64,000 nucleotides of DNA from Eulemur rufifrons. Its lineage: Eukaryota > Chordata > Mammalia > Primates > Lemuridae. How positions within the stretch are numbered: position 1 is the stretch's first letter; each line of letters begins with the position of its first letter. Below the pieces are notes generated by a model that was given only the letters and a program-made list of their open reading frames with translations, was not told where the DNA came from and did not search any database. A program made the position numbers and the translations under genes. The DNA lies in assembly GCF_041146395.1 (NCBI RefSeq), contig NC_091010.1:51852001-51916000 (forward strand), read 5' to 3'. This document shows, piece by piece, positions 1 to 12,249 of the stretch.

Positions 1-16
1 CATAAGCACTTGAAGT

Positions 17-62
17 TTTAGAATTAGATGAAAAAGTCATCTAATTTAGAATTAGATGAAAA
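17..62. repeat. Short direct plus inverted repeat
   Basis: An 18-bp sequence at 17-34 recurs exactly at 45-62. Inside it, a 10-bp arm at 22-31 is the exact inverse of 37-46, so the stretch can form a small AT-rich hairpin. No function is evident. Confidence 0.6.
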
Positions 63-417
63 GCCTTAGGACTTCAAAATATAGAAAGATGTACGTGAGT
101 CATTTGCACACAGAATTGCTCAAATATTGCGTAGAGATTGGTCATAGCATATTTAGAAACCATTACTGTATGGACATTTGCAGCTTCTGATCTCTCTGAT
201 ATTACTAAAATATTCTACAATCACTACCCTTTGTTAATGTCAGTAGCATTAAATCTGTAGTTTGCCATGCTGATATAACTGTCTTTTATAATATATAAAA
301 ATGCCTCTTCTTAAATCTGTAGCACTGGTTCAAAAATGTAAATAACTGAGTATATGGATGAACAAATGAATGGATTGAGAGATGGATGAATTAAAAACAA
401 AAATTAAAAAGTAGGTG

Positions 418-444
418 CATGAATGAATGAATGAATGAATGATT
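418..444. repeat. (GAAT)n microsatellite
   Basis: About six tandem copies of a GAAT tetranucleotide, followed by AAATAAAT-type low complexity. Confidence 0.9.
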
Positions 445-529
445 AAATAAATAAAGCCAGCAAAAAATGAGCATATGTACCTGAATGGGGGCGTATTCAT
501 TTTATGACAGGGATGTCAGAGAAACTATC

Positions 530-850
530 CAGATGTCAGAGAAACTGTAGAATGAGCAAAGTAAGATCTGGCCAAAGGAGCTTGGAAGTTCAGCTGTATG
601 GATTCTTTCAGGAAGAATGTTTCAGCAGAACAAAGAGAAAGAACAGAGATCCAGACACTGACACACATATGACATGACTGAAGAACAAAGAGGCTAGTGC
701 AGCAGAACAGAATGAACGAAGGGGAGAGACGTGGGACATGGATCCTAATTTCAGAGGAGCCAGATGGCGTAGGCCTTTAGAGGCCAATGTGAAGATCTTG
801 GTATTCAGGCTCTATAAATGCAAATTTTTACTTAAAATCATGAGAGGATG
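530..850 (+). mobile_element. L2-type LINE relic
   Basis: Degenerate sequence with phrases typical of old mammalian L2-class repeats: a run resembling 'agcaaagaggctagtg', then 'ggagccagatggcgtaggcctttagaggcc'-like wording in split form. No coding capacity survives. The 92-codon open frame at 738-1016 runs over this relic and is taken as chance. Confidence 0.4.
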
Positions 851-1119
851 TGAAATTGAAGTTCAGCTTTTCTTTGTCACTCATTATAATTTGTCAGGTA
901 TTATTTTTCTAGTAGTGGATGAGTGTCGAACTATCCACTTTTTCTCATCTTATTCTCTTTGTTGCCAGTTAGTCTTGAGAAGAGAGGCTTGTAGATGTGG
1001 AATAAAAGAAAATTAACTGTAATTGTGGCTGGTTTAGCATGAAACACTAATACCTTTCATTAATTCATTTATGCAGTGACTATCTCTAAGTAGTTTTTAC
1101 GTGCCCAGTACTATGCTAG

Positions 1120-1240
1120 GAACTGAACTGTAAACTCCAGGAAAACGGAGACATGATTGCTTCATCCTGCTCTTTTTCAGGATTAGCACAGATGTCAGTG
1201 TGAGTAGATGCTCAATGACATGTGCTAAATAAATCAATTA
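1120..1240 (+). mobile_element. L2 3'-end relic
   Basis: The order 'actccaggaaaacggagaca', then 'attagcacagatgtcagtg', then 'tgctcaatga' and 'taaataaat' follows the well-known L2 3' end. Heavily diverged. Confidence 0.5.
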
Positions 1241-1342
1241 TAAATAAGTGGGGATGCAATGGTGAAGAGTATATGGTTGGTGCATAATTTCATAGAACGT
1301 GCATCAAATGGAAGAAGGTTTTTTAAATCAGTGATTATCGTA

Positions 1343-2183
1343 CAGTCATGCACCACATAACGATGTGGTCAAGGGACCACATATATGATGGTGTTCTCAC
1401 AAAATTATAACGGAGCTGAAAAGTTTCTATCACCTAGTGACTTCTTGATGATCCTGACCCTACGTAAACCTAATTAACGTGTGTGCTTGTGTCTCAGTTT
1501 TTTAAAAAAGTGCAAAAGGTAAAAAGAAAATTAAAATTTTTGAAAATAGAAAAAAGCATATAGAATAAGGACATAAAGAAAGAATGTTTGTGTACAGCTG
1601 TACAATGTGCTTGTGTTTTAAAGTAAGTGTTATTACGAAAGAGTCAAATATTTTTTAAAAAGTTGAAAGTTTATAAAGTAAAAAAGTTATAGTAAGCTTG
1701 GTTTAATTTATTTTTGAAGAAATACTTTTTCATAAATTTTATACAGCTTAAATGTACAGTGTTTATAAAGCCTGTAGTAGCGCACAGTAATGTACTAGAT
1801 CTTCACATTCATCACCACTCACTCACAGACTCACCCAGAGCAGCTTCCAGTCCTGCAAGCTCCATTCATGGTGAGTGCCCTATACAGGTGTACCACTTTT
1901 TATCTCTTATTCTGGATTTTTACTGTACTTTTTCTATGTTTAGATACGTTTAGATACACAAATACCTACCATTGTGTTACAAGTACCTACAGTATTCAGT
2001 ACAGTAACATGCTTTATAGGTTTGTAGCCTAGGAGTAACAGGCTGTATCATATAGCCTAGGTGTGGAGTAGGCTATGCCATCTAGGTTTGGGTAAGCACA
2101 GTCTACAATGTTCGCACAATGATGAAATCACCTAATGACAAATTTTTCCAAACATATCCCCACTGTTATACAATCCATGACTG
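1343..2183 (+). mobile_element. Tigger/mariner-like DNA transposon copy
   Basis: This 841-bp non-autonomous copy begins CAGTCATG and ends CATGACTG, which are inverted termini. It is flanked by TA on both sides (1341-1342 and 2184-2185), the target duplication expected of Tc1/mariner (Tigger) elements. Near the 3' side it has the repeated motif 'gtagcctagg', typical of this Tigger-related repeat family. No transposase frame is present. The small open frame at 1714-1953 lies inside it and is chance. The exact subfamily is not assigned. Confidence 0.8.
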
Positions 2184-2979
2184 TATTTAGCCATAAGAGT
2201 GATGAAGAAAAGACAATGATTAATAATTGCGGAACTTAGTAACAAGATGACTACTGTCTAACAAAACAACAAAAGGCATTGAAATTCTAATCAGTGTTCC
2301 TGATAAAAGAATTGGAAGGAAAAGACTAAGAGTACAATTTTCAGATATTTATTACTGTTTAGAAGATAATTAGGCCAAATGGTGAAGTAAAACTAACGAA
2401 TTTAAGTCAACTTTATAAATGGTGCTGGGATGATTATTGGATTTGCTCGAAAAATTCTCAAAAAATAATCTAAGACTTTGTCAGTTTACTACAAAACTAA
2501 TTCATATACCTACAAAAACAAATCTATAGCATCAGCATCTTCACTAAGAACAAGATAAGGTACAAAAACTTAAGAATAATTTCAAAGCAGATGTTGATTT
2601 CTCCCATATTCTTCTCATAGATAATTCATTAAAGGCTTGCAAATGTCAATTCACAAATCAAAGACACATTTGTATCTTCAGGTTCTTACACGTAAAAACA
2701 GAAATCATCCATGTTTATGTAGGATATGTCATTTCAATTTATAATTACCTGTCAGCTTTCAGGAAAAATGAATATTCAAGGGCATAGGAAGAATCATTCA
2801 AACAACAAAAACAAAAACATCATTGATTGTCCTGGAAGGTATTAAATAAATTATCTATTTACAAACCTTAGTGTGAATCTAAAATTACCTAATGCTTTTC
2901 TTGTAGAACATAAAAAATAAATAATATCTAACCCAACAGAATCTTGACTATAAGAAGTGATGTTTGTAAGTTACTAGTG

Positions 2980-3187
2980 CAGGAGTTGGCGAATTTTTTC
3001 TGGAAAGGGTCAGACTAAATATTTCGAGCTGTGCAGGCCAAACTTTCTCTGTCACAGCTTTTCAACTCTACTCTTGTAGTTGAAAGCAGTCTTTGCAAAC
3101 ATACAAGTGTGCCTGATAAAACTTTATGTACAAAAACTGGCAGTGGACCAGATTAGGCTCAGGGACCATAGTTTGCAGACCTCTTTC
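2980..3187 (+). mobile_element. hAT-Charlie-type MITE
   Basis: It begins 'caggagttggcgaa' and ends 'gtttgcagacctc', a diverged inverted-terminal pair of a common mammalian hAT MITE. Internal phrases match that family: 'ctggaaagggtcaga', 'aaactttatgtacaaaaac'. Flanking 8-mers TACTAGTG and TTCTAGAG agree at 6 of 8 positions, consistent with an 8-bp hAT target duplication. Confidence 0.7.
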
Positions 3188-3524
3188 TAGAGGGTTCTCA
3201 GATTTCAAAAGTTCTGAGGGTGCTTAGTATTTATCTGATGGCAACCAGATACAGTCCAAAGTCTTGAATGCTACAGTATCTCAGGTGATATCAAGCCTTG
3301 TGAGTAAATTCTTTTTATGTGAATCAATTGGAAATCCAAATGGAAAACCTCACCTGAAGTTGCCTACAGTTGATACATTCAGGGAGACATGTGAAAAAAT
3401 TTTAAATGACAAAAAGTAACCCATAAAAAGATGTTTGAGCAAGAGGAAAGTTTGAATCAAGTGCTTTAAATCTTTTCCAGTGGAATCACCTGAAATTCAC
3501 AAAGGCAGAAAATAGATTAAGCTA

Positions 3525-3625
3525 GAAGTCAAGAGTTCTGGATTCTATTACAGACTTTGCTACTAAGAGCTCATATGTCCTCTACACTTCAATATCCCTA
3601 ATTCAAGAAAACATAACAGTATGTT
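3525..3625 (+). mobile_element. MIR SINE relic
   Basis: 'agtcaagagttctggattc' followed by 'actttgctactaagagct' resembles the conserved MIR core. No poly(A) tail or TSD is visible. Confidence 0.45.
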
Positions 3626-3629
3626 AAGT

Positions 3630-5768
3630 CAATGAACTTTGAAATTTTTGAAACTAGAAAAGTGATGGTATTTTGAACAAAATAGACTCTGATGACATCA
3701 CCAATGCTAGGAAGTCACAGCAGGAACAGCCAATTGGAAACAAAGCGGATAGATGTTCCTTCAGGCAGACCTGCTGTGAACAAAGTCTGAGTTGCCAGGG
3801 ACTTTTTAATGACAATTATATCAAGAATGCCTTATAGAATGCATGCCATAAGTTCCTGACAGAGTCTGTTCAGAGCCCAGATAACCAGTAGACAAATATG
3901 TAGGGTAGAAAAGACAGAGGAAGACCAGCTGCCAGTAAACGAAAGCATTCATTGCTTGCAAGGTAGAAGCAAATGTGGTCATGTCAGACTGTATGGAGTG
4001 TGGCCTCCTATACTAGTGTGTGTTAGTGTCCTTACATTTCCTTTTTTTTCAATGTCAATTTGTACTTTTTTATATTTAATTATTAAAGGATAAGATGCTA
4101 CATTTAACTATGAATCTAGAATATCCTCAGTCCAAGGAATTTTCAAGAAATATAATCTCAAACTCCCAGAAGCTCAGGTTTCATAACTCAGCAGAGAGAA
4201 AGTATTGGTGAAAGACTCCTTGAATGATACACTGCCTGTTGATTGCATGGGTTCTTGAAAATCTACCTTTCCATTATGTCAGGCCAGCAGAGAAACAAAC
4301 TTCTAAAATGCATAATATTGTCCAACCCACACTTTCCATTTACTCACCATAGAACTGCTTTACTAAATTATGCTTTGCTGCAATGCTATAAACATAAATT
4401 GATAATGCTTACATACAGTGTGGCCATATGGTGTAGTTTGCCTGGGACATCCTGGTTTATGCCTGTGGTCTCAGTGTAATGACTAATAATACTCTTTCAG
4501 ACATCATTTTTTTCTCTAAACGAAGGGAACTTAAATAATTTAAATGTTAAAAAAAATCACAAGGAAAAGGAAAAATCAAACAGACAAATTTTAATGCTCC
4601 CTCTTATTGTCCCTAAACCAAGTGGGAAGAAAGAGAAGGATCCTCAACCAATAGTCATTCCCCATTCTAGAACAGGTATGGCAAATATTGACATATTGAA
4701 AATGAATTATTGTCTTTATGCTCCTTGGTCACCAAGGAAAGTGGATCCTGACTTGTGCAATCACAAAAGGCACAGAGCTTCTGCACGCAGGGTTCGGCAG
4801 CAGATGGATAGCAGCTGCATGGCCCAGCTAGGTACCTGTTCTGTTGCCTCAGGCTGCCCTGAAGAGATGACCATATGGCCATGGGGCCCTCACTTTTGAG
4901 GACCAGTTCTCACTGCAAGCAGCCAAGCATTTAGGGCCTAGAATTATTAGGCAAAAGTAATTCACCAGCCCTTTTCAAATATATCACTTCCATTTAAAGC
5001 ATAGCTACTAGTTTCTGAATGCAAATAGCTACACGGTGTTCAAATTGTATCCATCAACCACTATATTTTTTAAAATACACAAATTTCAACTAATGTATAG
5101 GACTCCAAAATGATCAAATGGTGAGTGCACCATTTGTTTTGAAGGACCTAAGCCCCAAATTGTTATAGTCTAAATCCTTTTATTTTGTTCCTTAGTTTAC
5201 ATTTACTATAGCATCTTGTGTACATTTTTATGTTATTTTAATTCATTATTGGAACAAGGCAGATTATAAATAAATGAACAGAAAAGTATGAATGAAATAA
5301 TGAGATACATGATATTTCTCAGGCTTCCTCAGATCATTCTGGGACTTTTCCAAAGACAGGATGGTCCTTGTTCATTTAACAATCAAGTATTATCACTGTG
5401 TAGCATATTAGGAAAGATGACACTATATCACCCTCTCACAAGTCTATATAACTTGAAGTGGTCTTATATATTTCCTTTTTTTTCTTTATCCAGTAGTGGA
5501 GTACAGTTGTATACAATGAGCCCCTCTCTGCTGTCCAGCTCTTTTTATGAACAGGACATATATTTACTCAAAGGATGGAACCGAGGAAATACGTGGCAAT
5601 GGATGATTTTGTTCTACACATTAACCTATTTAAAAATTCTTTGGATTAGGTGGAAAGACTGTTATGTTGGACTTTTTTGCATCCTACAAGAAATATAAAA
5701 ATCTTTCAAGAGCTTACTCAAAGATAACTATTGAGAGAACTATAGCTAAAAAGGAAAATGGGAAGATA
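3630..5768. other. No recognised gene or repeat
   Basis: Unique-looking AT-rich sequence. A weak DNA-transposon-like phrase ('gcctgggacatcctggttta', about 4440) may be a MER81-type relic. The 136-codon frame at 5288-5698 and the 101-codon frame at 4594-4899 have no recognisable domain and no visible exon structure. Confidence 0.5.
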
Positions 5769-6217
5769 TGATTATGGGTTAAGTTGTGTCCTCCAAAAGA
5801 TAAACTGAAGTCCTAAACCCCAGTGTCTGTAAATATTTAGCAATAGAGTCTTTGCAGAAATAGTTAAGATGGCTAAGATACTAGATAGAGTAAGCCCTGT
5901 ACCCTATGACTGATGTCTTATGAAAGGCCATGTGAAGATGCAGAGACACAGACACAGAGGGAATAAGGCCATGTGCCAGGAAAAACAGATATTGGAGTGA
6001 GGAAGCTGCTGATGAAGTTCTAGGAACACCTCCAACTGCCAACAATCACTAGAAGTTGGAAGAGAAATAGAAGGATTCTTCCACAGAGAGGGCATGAGCC
6101 TGCGGACACCTGGATTTCATATTTCTAGCTTTCAGAATTGTGAGAGAATAAATTTCTGTTGTTTTAAACCACACAATGTGTGGTACTTTGTTACAGCACC
6201 TTTAGGAAACTAATGCA
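5769..6217 (+). mobile_element. MLT1 solo LTR (ERVL-MaLR)
   Basis: A complete-looking LTR starting TG and ending CA. It carries 'gttaagttgtgtcctccaaa' near the start, 'tgactgatgtcttatgaaa' and 'ggccatgtgaagatg' in the middle, and 'aataaatttctgttgtttta' plus 'gtggtactttgttacagca' near the end, in MLT1 order. No internal retroviral sequence adjoins it. I could not find a clean 5-bp TSD, as expected for an old copy. Confidence 0.8.
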
Positions 6218-6267
6218 GGGGACAAACTCCTTTCTTTAGGATCTCCTCATCACTTCCTGCCCAACAA

Positions 6268-7212
6268 ATAGGACTACATCAAACCAAAAAAAAAAAAAAA
6301 AAAAGCTCATTTGTATAGAAAAAGAAACAATCAACAAAATGAAAAGGCAACCTACAGGATAGAAAAAATATTTGCAAACTATATATTAATATCTGATAAC
6401 ATGTTAATATGCAAAATCTATAAGGAACCTGAACAACTCAGTAAGAAAGAAAGCAAATAAGCTCTATTAAAAAATGGGAAAAGAACCGAAGTAGATATAT
6501 TTCTAAAGAAGACATACAGGTGACCAACAGATATATGAAAAGGTGTTTGACATTAATAACCAGGGAAGTGCAAATCAAAAACACAGTGAGATTTTGCCTC
6601 ACACTTGTTGGGACGGCTACTATCAAAAAGACAACAGACAACAAAGGCTGGCGAGGACGTGGAGAAAGGGAACATTTGTACACTGTTGGTGGGAATATAA
6701 ATGGGTTCAGCCATTATGGAAAATAGCATAAAGGATTCTCAAAAAAACTGAGTATATATCCTAAGAACTTGAATCAGTATGTCAATGAGCTATCTGCACC
6801 CACGTATTTATTGCAGTATTATTTGCAACAGCCAACAGATGCAAACAATCGAAGTGTCCATTGATGGAGATTTATATATCTGCAGAACTCATGCATCCTA
6901 TCTAATGAAACTTTGTAAAAAGGGTACAAACTTTCTGTTATAAGATAAATACATTCTGGGGACCAATGTACAGCATGATGACTATAGTTAATAATACTGT
7001 ATTGTTTACTTGAAATTTGATAACAGAGTAGATTTTAAATGTCCTCATCTCCCCTGCCCTTCCAGGCACAAATGGTAACTATCAGTGGTGACGGATATGT
7101 TAATTTGATTGTGGTAAGCATTACACTATGTATATCTATATTAAATAATTGCATTATATACCATGAATATATCCAATTTTTATTTGTCAATTAAATGTTT
7201 TAAAATATAATG
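6268..7212 (+). mobile_element. 5'-truncated L1, ORF2 end and 3' UTR
   Basis: The sequence encodes relics of the ORF2 C-terminus in broken frames: at 6520-6726 the frame reads MTNRYMKRCL...TREVQIKN, and WRGRGERE, which corresponds to the Cys-rich region. It continues into an old L1 3' UTR ending near 7212. A run of about 20 A at 6284-6304 sits inside the ORF2-derived part, where other L1s have only a few. Old and non-functional. Confidence 0.85.
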
Positions 7213-8416
7213 TAATAATTATTATGTTGATTAGGCATCCACCAGTTCTCCAGTTTAGGATTTAGGTTCACACCTACCATGAGTATGATTGCAACAAATA
7301 CAGGGTAGAACTAAAATGGACTGTATCTAAAAGGCTTCTTTAGCCGAGGGGTCTGATGACACTTTTAATAGGGCAGCAGCAGTTGTAAGGATGCATCAGG
7401 TTTGGCAAGAAACTCAGGAGGACATCAAGACTCTGCTGGAACCAAGAGTCTTATTTTCCTTTCCACACCCACCAATATGTCAAGACTTAAGGTTGGGATT
7501 AGAAGTTAAGAGAAAGATAAATTAACAGTAGCAAAAGAAGCATAAAGTTATTTTTCATCTAACTAGCTCAGCTAATCTCTTCCTAAAGATTCATATTGGG
7601 AATATCCCACCCAAACTGTCTAAAGTGATCAACGGGAAATTTTTAAAATTCTGGTCTACTTTTAATTGCTCAACCATCTGGAAATTTTTCAGATGTTGGT
7701 GGGTGTATGTGTCTTTGTGGTAATTCATTTATTTTGCATTATTATACTGCAGCTCTTACTTTGGATATATTTCTCCTATAAATCAAGAAAAGGCATGTAG
7801 GAAACAAAACCGCAAAGTCACATGTGTAGTCATCAGTCAACCTAAACTTATCTAAATTAATATTTAGCTAAATGTGTAAAAAGACATCGAAGAGTAAGCC
7901 ACAACCTGCAGGGTCTCTGAGCCCTTCATGAAGCATAATACTCTACTATTAATACTACTCCCTCCCATGCCAACTGGAGTTTAGAGTTATGGCCTTGGAT
8001 CTGAGAAAGCAAGAAGCATAACTATAAATGCAAAAATGAAAATGACATTTGTATTCATGAGGTGCTACCTTTCACAATTATTTAGGTGATCATGGAGAAA
8101 ACAAGAAGTCTTAGCTAGATGGATAGAGGAAGGGAAGGAATGGAAGATAATTCAGCGTTAAGACTCTACATTGTGTATTCTCCCTACATTGCTTCTCTTT
8201 TATATCAATACATGGAATTCAAAGCACGTAAATCATGAAGATATAACAAAATCCCATGCTTTACTGGAACTGAGGGAACATAAATGTTTAAATACCAAAC
8301 ATTAGTATTCTTCTTTTAGTTGGTTTATATTTTAAAGTAATCAAACTAGTAAACTTGCATTACAACTCTCTTAGGAATAATTTTCCAAAAAACTCTGTCA
8401 CATTGATTTCTATTAC
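7213..8416. other. No recognised gene or repeat
   Basis: AT-rich unannotated DNA. No long open frame, RNA gene or recognisable repeat was seen. Confidence 0.5.
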
Positions 8417-8444
8417 CACACACACACACACACACACACACACA
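8417..8444. repeat. (CA)n microsatellite
   Basis: Fourteen uninterrupted CA dinucleotides. Confidence 0.95.
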
Positions 8445-8514
8445 TCACAGAAGTTGATGTCAAAGAAATGTTCTATATATTTGTTCTTTTTTTAATGACC
8501 ATCTGCCATGACTT

Positions 8515-9195
8515 TTTAAAAAAACTATATATATTCAAGGTGTACAACATGATGATTTGATATATGTATACAGACAGTCCCCAACTTACAATGATTCGAT
8601 TTATAATTTTTCGACTTTATGATGGTGCAAAAGCAAAACACATTCTTTATGGCACCCATAAAACCATTCTATTTTACATTTTCTGTACAGAATTCAATAA
8701 ATTACATGATATATTCAACATTATTATGAAATAGGCTTTGTGTTAGATGATCTTCCCCAACTGTAGGCTAATGTAAGTGTTCTGAGCATGTTTAAGGCAG
8801 ACAAGGCTAAGCTATGATGTTTGGTAAGTGAGGTGTATTAAATGAGTTTTTAACTTATGATACTTTCAATCTACAGTGAGTTTATTGGGATGTAGTCCCA
8901 TGGTGAGTAGAGGAGCATTTTTACATTGTGTAATGATATCAAAATCAAATTAACACATCAAACACCACCTATGCTGTACATTAGATTGCCAGAATTGGTT
9001 CATCTTACAACTGAAAGTCTGTACCCTTTGAGCAACATGTCCTCATTTCCCCCACCCTCCAAGCCCCTAGTAACTAGCACTCAACTTTCTATTTCCATGA
9101 CTTTGACTTTTCAGATTCCAAATATAAGTGAGATGATACAGTATTTGTCTTTCATTTCGCTTAGCATAATGTCCTCTAGGTTGCTATGACTTCTT
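8515..9195 (-). mobile_element. Antisense L1 3' end, split by a MITE
   Basis: The + strand reads as reverse-complemented L1 3' UTR: 'caaggtgtacaacatgatga' before 8570 and 'attgtgtaatgatatcaaaa' after 8923, then 'cttagcataatgtcctctag' at the end. In intact L1s these two halves are contiguous, so the element at 8571-8921 landed inside an existing L1. The open frame at 8926-9189 is antisense L1 and meaningless. Confidence 0.85.
8571..8921. mobile_element. TA-inserted MITE inside L1
   Basis: A 351-bp insert bounded by TA at 8569-8570 and 8922-8923. Removing it with one TA restores continuous L1 sequence (TGTATACATTGTG). Internal phrases 'ccaactgtaggctaatgtaa' and 'aagctatgatgtttggtaag' belong to a Tigger-related mammalian MITE. 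It has no coding frame. The termini are not obviously inverted in this copy. Confidence 0.75.
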
Positions 9196-9702
9196 AAGTG
9201 GATTGCATGTTTCTCGATAGCAGGTGCTCTTTATTTCTTTTAAGTCCCCAGTAGTTTCTAGTCCAAGAATGTGCACAGCAGTGCCACAGGAGTGCTAGAG
9301 AGGATGGAGGTCACAGTATCATTTTCTAGTCTTCATTCCTTGTGTGTACCCCAAAATGCAGATTAAGGATTTATGAAATCAAAGTTGAATACTTGGCTTC
9401 TATAGACTATTTTGTCATCTGATCCCACATATTGATGTAAACCATAAATCCAGGATGGGGTAGAGTTCCATAGTATGATATTATATAATCTCAGCAAGGC
9501 TATTGGCTGTTCTAAAACAAAACATACAGGCAGCAGGAAGATGTTTACAATAATGGTTTTGGGTTGTTAGGACTCCAAGCATTTTACTCTCTGATTCTAG
9601 AACCTAGGCAGAGTATTAAAAAATACATTTTAATTGTTGAGAGAAATAGCATTAATAGAAAGGACAGGTATCATGAAAACTACAAAATTGAGAAAAGCTT
9701 TC

Positions 9703-9985
9703 AGACGGGCCTATAATCCTAGCACACTGGGAGGCCAAGGAGGGACGATTGCTTAAGCTCAGGAGTTCAAGACTAGCCTGAGCAAGAGGGAGACCCTGTC
9801 TCTACTAAAAGAAAAAAATAGAAAAAAATAACTGGGCATCTTGGCACATGCTTGTAGTCTCAGCTACTAGGGAGGCTGAGGCAGGAAGATTGCTTGAGCC
9901 CAGGAGTTTAAGATTGCAATGAACTATAACCAGGCCACTTCCCTCTAGCCAGGGCAACAACAACAAAAAAACAAAAACCTTTCTT
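9703..9985 (+). mobile_element. Alu SINE, 5'-truncated
   Basis: The sequence starts inside the left arm, missing the first GGCCGGGCGC segment. It runs through 'gggaggccaaggagggacga', 'agcctgagcaagagggagac', an A-rich linker near 9810, then the right arm 'ctactagggaggctgaggca' and an AACAAC-type tail to about 9985. The 'gcctgagcaagag' wording is the strepsirrhine or old-Alu form. A weak TSD-like similarity (AAAAGCTTTCAG and AAAACCTTTCTTCAG) flanks it. Confidence 0.85.
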
Positions 9986-9989
9986 CAGA

Positions 9990-11150
9990 TGAAGGAAGAA
10001 CTCTCACATAAAAATAGACATATGATTTTTTTTGTCGAGCTAGGGAAGACAAAACAGCAATAGTAGAAGTAACCATCATATATATTAACATAACTGAATA
10101 ATTTATTTAATAACAAAAATATAAGCACAAAAAGAAATTCTAGCCTTCATACAGAGTGTACATTTACCAGAATCAGTGACATAAAACCTTAAGCATTGGC
10201 CAAGGACACTCAGAGACTTCAAGCTTACATGTGTCTAAATAACGTCTAAGTTACCTTCCAATTCTATGATTTTACGAAATGTAACCACTCATTACAATTG
10301 AAGGAAAAATAAGGATTAGTTATAGGCTCATACCCTGTTAAGAAATCATCATAAATCTCCAAAGAAAGGAAATGGGTGTTAAAATATTTTTGTCTTTGAT
10401 TTTTGTTCCTGTATTACTTCAAAATCACAGAGATCCTAATAAAAACCAAGGAAGATTAAAATTCAGGCTCTGGACACTCCTCTAGTGACTATTTACATCT
10501 TGAGAATGAAATGTTTCCTGATGAAATAACGTGGTTTATTTTTGTGTTTTAATTTTGTAAAGTGAAAACAACCAAGGATTTAATTCTGGAAAATATACTC
10601 TGCCATGTGCAGATACTCCCATCTTCAAACTATTCCTGCCCTGCTATCTTCTACAGTGCTCAAGCCATATGATAGCAGGCCCTAGAACTTCATGGAACCC
10701 TGGAAAAAGATGAAGTGGGTCCATTAAACATGGAGAAGGAGACCATACAACATCAAGCACGTCTTATAATACAAGCATATTAAAGACCATCCTCATTGTT
10801 GCGGTCCTATGTGTCATGTAGTGTCTTGATACTATAAATGCTTTTCTAAGAAATTCATGCTGCCCATATGATATTGCAGAGAAGAAAAACAGAGAAGTCA
10901 GCTTTTCTCCCCAAATGCTCCTTTCTCAGCCATGAATTTTTGACTTGGCAGATTCAGCTGCTCTCTGTTTTCTCTCAATTCTAGGTTATTGGCCAAGAAA
11001 TTCCTATATGAGAGTGGGGAATAGAGAAGTTTCTTCCAGATTTTAGGTAAGAATGTTCCTCATGCAGCCCCCCAGATCATAACAACCAAGGTCACATCAT
11101 TTCACTCCCCACCAGTGTTCAGGTGATAGATAAATTCAGAGTGGTGAAAC
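9990..11150. other. No recognised gene or repeat
   Basis: Unique-looking sequence with no supported gene or repeat. Confidence 0.5.
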
Positions 11151-11164
11151 TTCAGATCCTTTAA

Positions 11165-11292
11165 TATTAGCATAAACTCTGTGAGGCTAGATATTAGTCT
11201 GTGTTTTTCCATAACTTTTTGTTAGGGCTTGGAACAGTGCATGACACAGAAAACATTCAATAAATATTTGTTGAATACATGAATGAATAACA
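11165..11292 (+). mobile_element. L2 3'-end relic
   Basis: The L2 signature order is clear: 'actctgtgaggctagatatt', 'ggcttggaacagtgcatgac' and 'caataaatatttgttgaata', then GAATGAAT at the terminus. Confidence 0.65.
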
Positions 11293-11749
11293 AATCAATG
11301 TGTCATCAAATTAAATTTGATAAAGGCTTTACATTATAGAGAATGCAGAGTGCAGCATCTGCAAATTCTTACACTCAACTAAGAAAAGCAGACATTTTAT
11401 GCATTAAAGTGACCATTGAGAAATTGATGTTTTAAAATTAGATTCCTGCAGAATTATCTTTTACTTCAATTTTATATATATGTCAGAAATTATAGAAATG
11501 GCAGAATATCAGATATTATATTATCATTGTTTATATTGCTGATTTAGCTCTCTGGCACCATCTCACACCCAGGGCTCTCCACAGGTGCAGGTACTGCTCC
11601 ACGAATCACAAAGATAATGGTTCTTCTTTGGAGCAGGCCTTGCTACCCACACTGAGAATGTGGAAATTTATCAGATCCTTTCTCCCACTGTGTTTTATTT
11701 GTTTATTTGTCTTTAAATAGTAAAAATAAGAAACTCGTTATAGGCTAAC

Positions 11750-11870
11750 AGTTATGAGCCCATTGGCCCCTATAGTCAAACTGCCTGGGTTTACCATTCA
11801 TACCACTTAAAAATCTGTGTGAACTTGGCAAGTTATTTCATGTTCCTGAGGCTCAATTTCCCCCCATAAT
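11750..11870 (+). mobile_element. MIR SINE relic
   Basis: 'tcaaactgcctgggtttacc' then 'tgtgtgaacttggcaagtta' and 'cctgaggctcaatttccccc' are the MIR core in order. Confidence 0.7.
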
Positions 11871-11875
11871 ATGCC

Positions 11876-11900
11876 AAAATAAATAAATAAATAAATAAAT
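11876..11900. repeat. (AAAT)n microsatellite
   Basis: About six AAAT units immediately after the MIR core. Confidence 0.9.
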
Positions 11901-11934
11901 TTTAAATGAGGAAAAACAAATAAACAAAAAAAGA

Positions 11935-12075
11935 TGTTGGAGTTAGACGAGCCAAGATGCAATTCTCAGCCCCACCACTTGCCAGATGTGTAACCTTGGG
12001 AAAATTCAGTGACACTGACCCAGTGTCTTCATCTAAAAATGTGGAAATGGTAATAATACAGTAGTTACATAAAAA

Positions 12076-12120
<45 letters not shown>

Positions 12121-12245
12121 TTCTCCATCTATATAATGGACCTAAAATAAATGTCTAAGTCATAGATTTATTTTGAAGATTGAATTTGGAGATGGAAGTT
12201 CATAGCACAGTGCCTGGTATAGAGTAAGCATTTAATAATTGTTAG
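11935..12245 (+). mobile_element. MIR SINE carrying a (CA)n tract
   Basis: A second MIR in the same orientation. Its core is 'ccaccacttgccagatgtgt' and 'aaccttgggaaaattcagtg', and its 3' part is 'cacagtgcctggtatagagt' and 'aagcatttaataattgtta'. A (CA)21 microsatellite lies between the two halves. Confidence 0.7.
12077..12118. repeat. (CA)21 microsatellite
   Basis: Uninterrupted CA repeat inside the MIR; probably length-variable between individuals. Confidence 0.95.
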
Positions 12246-12249
12246 ATTA

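Noticed and set aside
5288..5698. 136-codon open frame on the + strand
   Set aside because: No domain, signal or family resemblance, no exon context, and within AT-rich unannotated DNA. Chance is the simplest reading.
8926..9189. 87-codon frame
   Set aside because: It is antisense L1 3' UTR.
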